Assembly: GCA_947491985.1 (NCBI GenBank)
Contig: CANLLR010000004.1
Span: 1-64,000 of the forward strand
From: Flavobacteriaceae bacterium
Lineage (GTDB): Bacteria > Bacteroidota > Bacteroidia > Flavobacteriales > Flavobacteriaceae
Reading direction: 5' to 3'
Length of the DNA stretch: 64,000 nucleotides
The notes under the pieces are model-generated. The model was not told the DNA's origin and did not search any database. It saw only the letters and a list, made by a program, of their open reading frames with translations. Positions within the stretch are counted from its first letter, which is position 1; every line of letters starts with the position of its first letter. Both the position numbers and the translations under genes were made by a program. Positions 56,421 to 64,000 of this stretch are shown one piece after another.

Positions 56421-57299
56421 TTAATTTCCTATAACAATAGTATAAACATTCCCATTGATGGTAAATAGTGCTGTGTTATCACAACTTCCCGTTCCGTAAT
56501 CTAAAGTAGCAGCATTGCCATTTCTAACAAAAGTGATTACACCTTGCACTAGTAATGGTTTGTTTACCGCAACACAACTCATTTTCACTAATAATGGCGT
56601 TGTAATAGTACTGTTTTGAACGGTTGTGTTCGGATAGGTTGTAGTCCAACTTCCCGTCACTTGATATACATTGTCGTTCCAAGCTGGAGTTCCTATTCCT
56701 TCTACAATTTCTCGAACACGTTGTCCTATTCTCGTATAGGTATTTCCATTTGGGAATATAGCAATCAAATCCATATTCATGGTGACAATTGGATGACTAG
56801 GTGAACTTACAGTAGCAGTGGTCATTACTCTTGTAAATATTTTGTTGCCAATATATTGAATACCGTTGTGATAAAAATTATCAAAAGTATAGGTTATCGT
56901 GTGCGAGGTAGCGCTTGGCTGATAGGTGAATGTGATAATTATTTTTCCTTTTACAAAGTTTCCGTTATTCAACAAACATCCTACGGTTCCAAAATCAATT
57001 GTTTTGGTTACCAGAGTTCCCGGAGTTATTAGTGTTCCAAAAGCAGGCACACGAGTAACAGTTGCACAAATAGCCAAAGTAGATCCGTTTTCTGTCGTTC
57101 TTCCGTTCAAAGTATTAGAATAGGTATTCGCTTCTTCCTCTTCTACAATATTAGATACATCATCATTAGCGATGTCAATTTTAGCATTTATGCCTGCTTC
57201 TTCAGCGGAAATAGACGACTCATTCTTGTCGTCTTTGGTGCAGCTTATCATTGAAATAACCAATGCTAAAGCAAATAAAATTTTTGATACTTTTTTCAT
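56421..57299 (-). CDS. Uncharacterised lipoprotein
   Basis: MKKVSKILFALALVISMISC lipobox; beta-rich body, no family recognised. Confidence 0.75.
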   Translation of the reverse strand: MKKVSKILFALALVISMISCTKDDKNESSISAEEAGINAKIDIANDDVSNIVEEEEANTYSNTLNGRTTENGSTLAICATVTRVPAFGTLITPGTLVTKTIDFGTVGCLLNNGNFVKGKIIITFTYQPSATSHTITYTFDNFYHNGIQYIGNKIFTRVMTTATVSSPSHPIVTMNMDLIAIFPNGNTYTRIGQRVREIVEGIGTPAWNDNVYQVTGSWTTTYPNTTVQNSTITTPLLVKMSCVAVNKPLLVQGVITFVRNGNAATLDYGTGSCDNTALFTINGNVYTIVIGN

Positions 57300-57431
57300 A
57301 ATCATACTGTTTTGAATGTTAATGGTTGTTACTAGTAAATCGTTAAATTCTATAGAATATTGTATAAGAACACCATAAATCAAAAAGGTTTAATGTCATC
57401 TTAAAATTTTTTCAAAATAGGCGGATTGTTG

Positions 57432-57439
57432 TATCTTTG
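57432..57439 (+). promoter_or_regulatory. TAnnTTTG -7 element immediately upstream of polyprenyl synthetase gene
   Basis: TATCTTTG ends 7 nt before ATG at 57447. Confidence 0.5.
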
Positions 57440-57446
57440 ATTGCGA

Positions 57447-58424
57447 ATGAATATTATCTCACAAATAAAACAGCCAATCCAGGAGGAGATGGAACTTTTC
57501 GAAAAGAAGTTCTATGAATCGATGTCATCTAAGGTGGCGCTTCTGAATCGAATTACGTATTATGTAGTGAATCGAAAAGGAAAGCAAATGCGGCCCATGT
57601 TTGTGTTTCTTACTGCCAAAATGCTTTCTGATGGAACCGTAAACGAACGAACCTATCGTGGCGCTTCGGTTATCGAACTCATTCATACTGCTACTTTAGT
57701 CCATGATGATGTTGTTGATGATAGCAATCGCCGACGTGGATTTTTCTCTATCAATGCCTTATGGAAAAATAAAATTGCCGTTTTAGTAGGAGATTATTTA
57801 TTGTCAAAAGGCTTATTGTTATCGATTGATAACGGCGATTTTGATTTGTTGCGAATTATTTCGGTCGCAGTTCGTGAAATGAGTGAAGGCGAATTACTTC
57901 AAATTGAAAAGGCTCGACGACTTGATATTACGGAAGATATTTACTTCGAAATCATCCGCCAAAAAACAGCTACACTTATTGCCGCTTGTTGTGCGTTGGG
58001 AGCCAAATCGGTTGTTGACGATGAAAAGCAAGTCGAAACCATGCGCAAGTTTGGCGAATTAATTGGAATGGCATTTCAAATCAAAGACGACTTATTTGAT
58101 TATACCGATGAAGCCATAGGGAAACCTACTGGAATTGATATTAAAGAACAAAAAATGACTTTGCCACTAATTTATGCGTTGAACAATTGTTCAACATCTG
58201 AAAAAAGTTGGTGCATCAATTCAATCAAAAATCATAACAGAGACAAAAAACGAGTGAAAGAAGTCATTCAGTTTGTGAAAGACAAAAACGGACTCTCGTA
58301 TGCCGAACAAAAAATGGCAGAATTTCAAAAACAAGCTTTAGATCTAATTCAAAACTCCCCAAATTCCAACTATAAAGACAGTTTGATTTTGATGGTAAAT
58401 TACGTAATTGAGAGAAAAAAGTAG
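57447..58424 (+). CDS. Polyprenyl synthetase family protein (trans-isoprenyl diphosphate synthase)
   Basis: GKQMRPMFVFLTAKM, LIHTATLVHDDVVDDSNRRRG, GMAFQIKDDLFDY. Confidence 0.95.
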   Translation: MNIISQIKQPIQEEMELFEKKFYESMSSKVALLNRITYYVVNRKGKQMRPMFVFLTAKMLSDGTVNERTYRGASVIELIHTATLVHDDVVDDSNRRRGFFSINALWKNKIAVLVGDYLLSKGLLLSIDNGDFDLLRIISVAVREMSEGELLQIEKARRLDITEDIYFEIIRQKTATLIAACCALGAKSVVDDEKQVETMRKFGELIGMAFQIKDDLFDYTDEAIGKPTGIDIKEQKMTLPLIYALNNCSTSEKSWCINSIKNHNRDKKRVKEVIQFVKDKNGLSYAEQKMAEFQKQALDLIQNSPNSNYKDSLILMVNYVIERKK

Positions 58425-58632
58425 TTTATGTATCAATTAGTTAATGTAAAAATGTACTAATTTTACTTAACTTAACTAATTCATTTTCAATATCATAATT
58501 TTCTAAATTAATAATTTTCACATTTTTATATTGTTTTATGCAACGTTTTTGCAACTCAACTCGTCTATGCTAATAGAAGTCTGTTTTAGAGCAAATCTAA
58601 AATCCAAAATCTGAAGTCTACAATCTCACTAT

Positions 58633-59193
58633 ATGAAAGTAATCAACTTACATCAAGAAGAAAAAGAACTCATCGAATTGGCAGTCGAAAACAACCGACA
58701 CGCTCAGCAAAAAGTGTATTCGAAGTTTGCTCCAAAAATGGTAAGCGTTTGCCGACAGTATATAAAAGATGTTCATCAGGCCGAAGATATAATGATTACC
58801 GCTTTTATGAAAGTGTTTACCAATTTGAAAAACTTTGAACACAAAGGCAGTTTTGAAGGATGGATTCGACGCATTATGGTCAACGAATGTATTTCGTTTA
58901 TTCGAGTGCAGAAAAAAGTAAAATTTATTGAGGATGAAACGTATTATGAAGAAAGTTTCAACAACATCGATAGTCAGTTTTCAGTAGAAGACATTCAGTA
59001 TTTAATTGACAACTTGCCCGATGGATACAAAATGGTGTTTAATTTATTTGCGATAGAAGGCTACAAACATCAAGAAATTGCCGAAATGTTAGGGATAAAT
59101 GAAGGCACATCCAAATCACAATTATCGCATGCCAGAAAAATGTTGCAAGAGCATATTAATAAGTTAAAAAATTACAGTAATGGAACTGAATAA
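58633..59193 (+). CDS. RNA polymerase sigma factor (ECF type)
   Basis: VCRQYIKDVHQAEDIMITAFMKVFTNLKNFEHKGSFEGWIRRIMVNECISFIR; region 4 YKHQEIAEMLGINEGTSKSQLSHARKML. Confidence 0.94.
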   Translation: MKVINLHQEEKELIELAVENNRHAQQKVYSKFAPKMVSVCRQYIKDVHQAEDIMITAFMKVFTNLKNFEHKGSFEGWIRRIMVNECISFIRVQKKVKFIEDETYYEESFNNIDSQFSVEDIQYLIDNLPDGYKMVFNLFAIEGYKHQEIAEMLGINEGTSKSQLSHARKMLQEHINKLKNYSNGTE

Positions 59194-59887
59194 TATAGAA
59201 AAACAAATTCGTGAAAAGTTGAATGCTAGAGAAATTCAGCCTACATCACAAGCGTGGGACCGATTAGATGCAATGCTCTCTGTAGCCGAAGAAAAAAAAA
59301 CAAAGCGTTCTTTTGGCTGGTTGTATTTTGCTGCAAGCATTTTGGTTTTTGTCACTGTTGGTACATTTTTGTATAATCAAGAAAAGCAAATAAATTCTAA
59401 CATTAAAGTTGTTAACAACGACACAATTAATAATAAATACAATACGAATACAGCGCCAATTCAACAAAAAATTAAAGAAGCAATTACACCTTTAATGCCA
59501 TTACAAAAGGTAGCTCAAACAGAAAAAAGCAATCCAAATACAACAACTAGCAAAAATAAAACAATCATCAATCAAAAAACAACAACAGTCCAAATCCAAG
59601 AGAATGCAGCTGGAATAATCAACCAGAAACAAGAGGCAATTACTGCTACAAATCCTAAAAATGAAGAAATCACATCACCAAAAGCAATTACAGTGAATCC
59701 GGAATTACTGGCATTGGCTTCTAATGAAAAATCATCTTCACGCGTGCGAGTAAACGCCAATGTATTGCTCTCTGAAGTAGATTCTCAATCAGAAACACTT
59801 TCTTTTAAAGGTCGGGTTTTAAAAGGAGTATCCAAAAACTACAAAGAAGTAAAAGAAGCAATTGCTAGTCGAAACTTCGAAGAATAA
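59180..59887 (+). CDS. Single-pass membrane protein, putative anti-sigma factor
   Basis: Overlaps the sigma gene 3' end; IEKQIREKLNAREIQPTSQAWDRLDAMLSVAEEKK then one TM and an N/T/K-rich tail. Confidence 0.75.
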   Translation: MELNNIEKQIREKLNAREIQPTSQAWDRLDAMLSVAEEKKTKRSFGWLYFAASILVFVTVGTFLYNQEKQINSNIKVVNNDTINNKYNTNTAPIQQKIKEAITPLMPLQKVAQTEKSNPNTTTSKNKTIINQKTTTVQIQENAAGIINQKQEAITATNPKNEEITSPKAITVNPELLALASNEKSSSRVRVNANVLLSEVDSQSETLSFKGRVLKGVSKNYKEVKEAIASRNFEE

Positions 59888-59920
59888 ATATAAACACAAT
59901 AAATTATAAAACAAATTACC

Positions 59921-60964
59921 ATGAGAAATTTTACCATTTACTTAGCTTTAATGCTATGCCTTTTTGCAACGAAATTAATGGCGCAAGACACCTTTGTTTC
60001 ACGAGCAAAAGCTATTGCAGAAAAGATTGAAACCATTGCCAAAGAAGAAAAAGCTACTTTAAAAAAGGAAGTAGAAGAAGTAAATCAACAACTACAAAAC
60101 GGAAGCATCACCAAGGAACAAGCCGATGCCAAAAAGAATGCATTAGCCGAAGCTAGAGCGACTATCATCGAAAATAAAGTTAATGTCGCCAAAGAAGAAT
60201 TGAAAGAATTAGTACAGGATAAAGTCGACGGAAAACTAAAAGATTCAGACAAAAAGTATTCAATATCATTCCCAGGTGGATATTCTAAAAACGATTCTCT
60301 TAAAAAACACAAAGGCGAATCACGAAATACCTCACAGCTTGTGTTGGCTTTCGGTGCCAATAATTTAGCCACTGATGGCGCTATCGCCAACTCCGATTTC
60401 AGATACTTGCGTTCTACTTTTTTCGAATGGGGAATTACAAACAACTATCGATTATCAAAAACGAGTAACTTATTGCATTTGAAATACGGATTTTCATGGA
60501 TGTACAACACGTTGAATGCTACCGAAAACCGCTATTTTGTTCCCAACGGAGATCAAACAGTATTCGCAACCTATCCAACGCACTTGCGTAAAAAAGATAC
60601 TTACTTTAGAAATGTATTTGTAACGATTCCGTTGCACTTAGAATTTGATTTTTCGAAAACTAGTGCAGATAAAGACGGAAACAAAATATTTAGAAGTCAC
60701 GAAGGTTTCCGCGTTGGTTTAGGCGGATTTGTGGGCTACAACACCAATTCAAAACAGTTCCTCTCCTACGAAGTGGATGGTTACAGAATAAACGAACGTC
60801 AAAAAGGAAACTGGAATGTAAACGATTGGAATTATGGTCTAAGTGCCTACTTAGGTTGGGGTCAAGCTAGTTTGTATGCCAAATACGACTTGAATCCAAT
60901 GTTCAAAAACAATACAGTCGATCAACACAATGTATCTTTAGGAGTGCGTTTCGATTTTAATTAA
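59921..60964 (+). CDS. Secreted protein with coiled coil and outer-membrane beta-barrel-like domain
   Basis: Signal peptide MRNFTIYLALMLCLFATKLMAQ; Lys/Glu helix; LVLAFGANNLAT...YGLSAYLGWGQASLYAKYDLNPMF...GVRFDFN. Confidence 0.75.
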   Translation: MRNFTIYLALMLCLFATKLMAQDTFVSRAKAIAEKIETIAKEEKATLKKEVEEVNQQLQNGSITKEQADAKKNALAEARATIIENKVNVAKEELKELVQDKVDGKLKDSDKKYSISFPGGYSKNDSLKKHKGESRNTSQLVLAFGANNLATDGAIANSDFRYLRSTFFEWGITNNYRLSKTSNLLHLKYGFSWMYNTLNATENRYFVPNGDQTVFATYPTHLRKKDTYFRNVFVTIPLHLEFDFSKTSADKDGNKIFRSHEGFRVGLGGFVGYNTNSKQFLSYEVDGYRINERQKGNWNVNDWNYGLSAYLGWGQASLYAKYDLNPMFKNNTVDQHNVSLGVRFDFN

Positions 60965-60992
60965 GAATTTGTTAGGTTAGTTATATGCTTCG

Positions 60993-61028
60993 AAAAAGGT
61001 GTTTCAATTTGGAAACACCTTTTTTATT
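60993..61028 (+). terminator. Intrinsic terminator of the sigma operon
   Basis: AAAAAGGTGTTTC aattt GGAAACACCTTTTTT. Confidence 0.8.
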
Positions 61029-61094
61029 TTAAATCTTTGTAACTTTGAAAAGAAACTCAAGCACTAAGGCACAAAGTTACTCAGCAACTCCAAA

Positions 61095-63083
61095 ATGATA
61101 TCAAAAGAAACCATAGACAAAGTATTCGAATCGGCTCGCGTAGAAGAAGTTATTGGCGATTTCGTTCAACTAAAACGTGCTGGGAGTAACTTTAAAGGAT
61201 TGAGTCCGTTTTCTGACGAGCGCTCGCCTTCGTTTATGGTGTCGCCAGTAAAACAAATATGGAAAGACTTTAGTTCGGGAAAGGGCGGAAATTCAGTTGC
61301 TTTTTTAATGGAACACGAACATTTTTCCTATCCTGAAGCGATTCGTTATTTGGCCAAAAAGTACAATATCCAAATCGAAGAAATCGAACTTTCCGACGAC
61401 GATAAAGCCGAAGCCAACGAAAAAGAAAGCATGTATTTGGTGTCTGAATTTGCCGCTTCTTATTTTCACCATACACTTTTAAACGCGGAAGAAGGCAAAG
61501 CCATTGGATTTTCGTATTTTAAAGAACGCGGTTTTACCAACGAAACCATCGCCAAATTTAAATTAGGATATTCACCAACTATTTGGGATTCCTTTACTAA
61601 AGAAGCGTTGGGAAAAGGCTACAAACTAGAATATCTCGATAAAACAGGACTGACCATTATTGGCGAAGACAAACAATTCGATCGCTTCAAAGGACGAGTG
61701 ATGTTTCCTATTCAAAGCATGAGCGGACGTGTGTTGGGTTTTGGTGGTCGGATTTTAACGCAAGATAAAAAAGCAGCCAAATACCTCAATTCGCCCGAAA
61801 GCGATATTTACCACAAAAGTAAAGTCCTTTACGGTATTTTTCACGCCAAGCAAGCCATCGCTAAATTGGATAATTGTTTCCTAGTCGAAGGCTATACCGA
61901 TGTAATTCAGATGCACCAATCCGGAATCGAAAATGTGGTCGCTTCTTCGGGAACGGCGCTCACTTCCGATCAAATTCGTCTAATCAACCGATTGACGAAA
62001 AATATTACAGTATTGTTTGATGGTGACGCAGCAGGTTTGCGCGCTTCAATACGCGGAATCGATTTGATTCTCGAACTTGGCATGAACGTTAAAGTGTGTA
62101 CGTTTCCCGATGGAGAAGATCCAGACAGTTTTGCCAAAAAGAACTCGTACGAAGATTTGGTAAAATACCTCGACGAAAGCGCGATGGATTTTATACAATT
62201 CAAAGCGTCGCTCTTGATGAAAGAAGCCAAAAACGATCCGATCAAAAAAGCCGATTTGATTCGCGATATGGTAGCGAGCATTTCTAAAATTCCCGACCGA
62301 ATCAAACGCGAAATCTATATTCAAGAGTGTTCTCGCATCATGGACATTTCAGAAGAAGTACTGTTCAATACCTTGGCGCAACTCGTTAAAAAAGACCTTC
62401 AAGAATTAGGTAAAAAACAAAACAAGGCTGAAACTTCAAGTCAGCAAGCGTTTGAAGTCCATAAAAACGAAAATATCACAGTAGCATCACCGGTTGATAT
62501 TCAATTTGAATTGGAACATAAAATTATCGAAATTTTATTGTTGTACGGAAATAGAGAAGAAGATTTTGAAGATAATTTACTAAAAGCTAACGAAAGTGGC
62601 GAAATGGAAGAAGTAGTCGAAACCAATAAATACAAAGTCTACCAACGTATTTTCTTGAGTTTACAAGAAGATGAGACCGAACTCGCCAATCCGCTTTTCA
62701 AAAGCATTTACAACGATTTGATACAGTTTTTTCAACAAAATGAAAGCTTTGAAATCGAACAATACTTAAATCAAATTCCAGCCGAAATCGCTCAAGAAGT
62801 CACTTCCATTTTAATGAACGACGAACAAGAGGTGTTGGGCAATTGGGAAGCCAAAAACATATTTGTCAAGCAAAAAGAAGAAACTATTTCACAGAATGTG
62901 ACCGAAACGATTCTGTCGTTGCGATGGTTTTTAGTCGATAAAATTGTAGAAGAATTGAAAGGCTCTATTCTCCAAGGGGAAAATCAAGACAACAGTGAAA
63001 CCTTAGTATTAGTGAATGATTACAACGGCTTAAAAAATATGTTTTCTAAAAAATTAGGTAGAGTTATTTCGCGATACAGCTAA
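61095..63083 (+). CDS. dnaG: DNA primase
   Basis: GDFVQLKRAGSNFKGLSPFSDERSPSFMVSPVKQIWKDFSSGKGGNSVAFLMEHE (zinc-binding Cys/His pattern not obviously conserved), LVEGYTDVIQMHQ, VLFDGDAAG. Confidence 0.95.
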   Translation: MISKETIDKVFESARVEEVIGDFVQLKRAGSNFKGLSPFSDERSPSFMVSPVKQIWKDFSSGKGGNSVAFLMEHEHFSYPEAIRYLAKKYNIQIEEIELSDDDKAEANEKESMYLVSEFAASYFHHTLLNAEEGKAIGFSYFKERGFTNETIAKFKLGYSPTIWDSFTKEALGKGYKLEYLDKTGLTIIGEDKQFDRFKGRVMFPIQSMSGRVLGFGGRILTQDKKAAKYLNSPESDIYHKSKVLYGIFHAKQAIAKLDNCFLVEGYTDVIQMHQSGIENVVASSGTALTSDQIRLINRLTKNITVLFDGDAAGLRASIRGIDLILELGMNVKVCTFPDGEDPDSFAKKNSYEDLVKYLDESAMDFIQFKASLLMKEAKNDPIKKADLIRDMVASISKIPDRIKREIYIQECSRIMDISEEVLFNTLAQLVKKDLQELGKKQNKAETSSQQAFEVHKNENITVASPVDIQFELEHKIIEILLLYGNREEDFEDNLLKANESGEMEEVVETNKYKVYQRIFLSLQEDETELANPLFKSIYNDLIQFFQQNESFEIEQYLNQIPAEIAQEVTSILMNDEQEVLGNWEAKNIFVKQKEETISQNVTETILSLRWFLVDKIVEELKGSILQGENQDNSETLVLVNDYNGLKNMFSKKLGRVISRYS

Positions 63084-63118
63084 AAAAACCTGATTCATTC
63101 GAACCAGGTTTTATCTTT
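63083..63118. terminator. Bidirectional intrinsic terminator
   Basis: AAAACCTG attcattcgaac CAGGTTTT. Confidence 0.65.
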
Positions 63119-63134
63119 ATTTTTACTTCGTAAC

Positions 63135-63764
63135 TTACACAATATCCAATGTCTTTGCTTTATTCACTAAATCAACCAAATTGGTCACATTTAGTTTTTG
63201 CAACAAACGCAATTTGTAGGTACTGATCGTTTTTTCGTTCAAGTTTAACAGTTTCGAAATTTCATTGTTCTTTTTACCGTCGCTTAAATAACGCAACACC
63301 TCAATTTCACGATTGGATAACTTTCGGTACAAACGTTCGCTTTTATTTTGTTTGGCAATAAGTGCCAAATTCTTTTTAATCGAATCACTTAAAATAACTA
63401 TACCTTGTTGTACACGAATAATACTTGTTCCTAAGGTTTCTAATTTTGACGATTTATGAACAAAACCCAAAACACCTGCTTTGATAGCATTTGGCGCGTA
63501 AACCTGTTCGTTCAAATTGGTAAAAACCAATACTTTTGTAGTAGGAAAATTGCGAATGATGGCTTTTAATTCATAGATACTTTTTAATCCATCCAATTCT
63601 AAATCAATAACAAGGACATTTATTTCTTTATTTCGCAACGCATCGGGTACCATAAAAAAACTTCCTACATTAGACACAACGCTAATTTCAGGATGGTCTT
63701 TAAAGTATGATTTCACCCCATAATGAACAACAGGATAATTATCAGCTAAGCAAACATTTATCAT
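63135..63764 (-). CDS. Response regulator with LuxR-type HTH
   Basis: VCLADNYPVVHYGVKSYF receiver; LSNREIEVLRYLSDGKKNNEISKLLNLNEKTISTYKLRLLQKLNV. Confidence 0.93.
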   Translation of the reverse strand: MINVCLADNYPVVHYGVKSYFKDHPEISVVSNVGSFFMVPDALRNKEINVLVIDLELDGLKSIYELKAIIRNFPTTKVLVFTNLNEQVYAPNAIKAGVLGFVHKSSKLETLGTSIIRVQQGIVILSDSIKKNLALIAKQNKSERLYRKLSNREIEVLRYLSDGKKNNEISKLLNLNEKTISTYKLRLLQKLNVTNLVDLVNKAKTLDIV

Positions 63765-63857
63765 AATGAATTGTTAATCTGAAATTTATAGAATTCCAAA
63801 ATTTGACATGTAAAACTAATAAAAAAATGCCAATATTAGTTATATAATGTTAAAATT

Positions 63858-64000
63858 TTATTGTAATACTTTTGGTATTTTGCATATTGGAATCGGTTGC
63901 ATCTTGTGCTGATTGGCACTATTCAAGCGATTGTAAATTTCAAAAACTATTGCATTTCTTTCAGAAAAATCTTTCAACTTTCTTCCTTTTTCAGCTTCCA
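63858..64000 (-). CDS. nadE: Probable NAD+ synthase C-terminus (truncated by window end; not in the ORF track)
   Basis: Reverse-strand translation EAEKGRKLKDFSERNAIVFEIYNRLNSANQHKMQPIPICKIPKVLQ*. Confidence 0.75.
   Translation of the reverse strand, partial: EAEKGRKLKDFSERNAIVFEIYNRLNSANQHKMQPIPICKIPKVLQ

Noticed and set aside
60085-60444. 119-aa - strand ORF inside 59921-60964
   Set aside because: Antisense shadow of a signal-peptide-bearing ORF.

Overview
This is an ordinary chromosomal window from a Bacteroidota, very probably Flavobacteriaceae (Flavobacterium-like), judged from AT-rich DNA, TAnnTTTG promoter elements, a T9SS sorting domain and a T9SS plug protein. It runs from the 3' end of mutS to the 3' end of a probable nadE. 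I support about 57 protein-coding features, three tRNAs (Gly-GCC, Leu-UAA, Gly-UCC), several intrinsic terminators and several small dispersed repeats. There is no rRNA, CRISPR array, prophage or large mobile island. Most genes are housekeeping or envelope genes: waaA, galE, fabD, purT, rsmG, pruA, apaG, map, gpmI, pepE, tatA, rlmN, a polyprenyl synthetase, dnaG and several peptidases. The non-housekeeping signal lies between genes. (1) A GxxExxY-family gene is flanked by a 23-nt inverted repeat (22/23 match), making a ~578 bp unit wedged between map and a methyltransferase gene. (2) A broken GIY-YIG nuclease ORF lies downstream of tRNA-Leu and is bounded by a second degenerate copy of the tRNA-Leu 3' end plus terminator; a 5' tRNA-Leu fragment lies upstream. 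(3) At least three families of small dispersed palindromic or REP-like intergenic repeats are present. Also notable are a Crp/Fnr gene split by an apparent 1-nt deletion and an ABC exporter ATPase with degenerate signature, Walker B and H-loop motifs. All family names come from reading the translated sequences; no database search was run.
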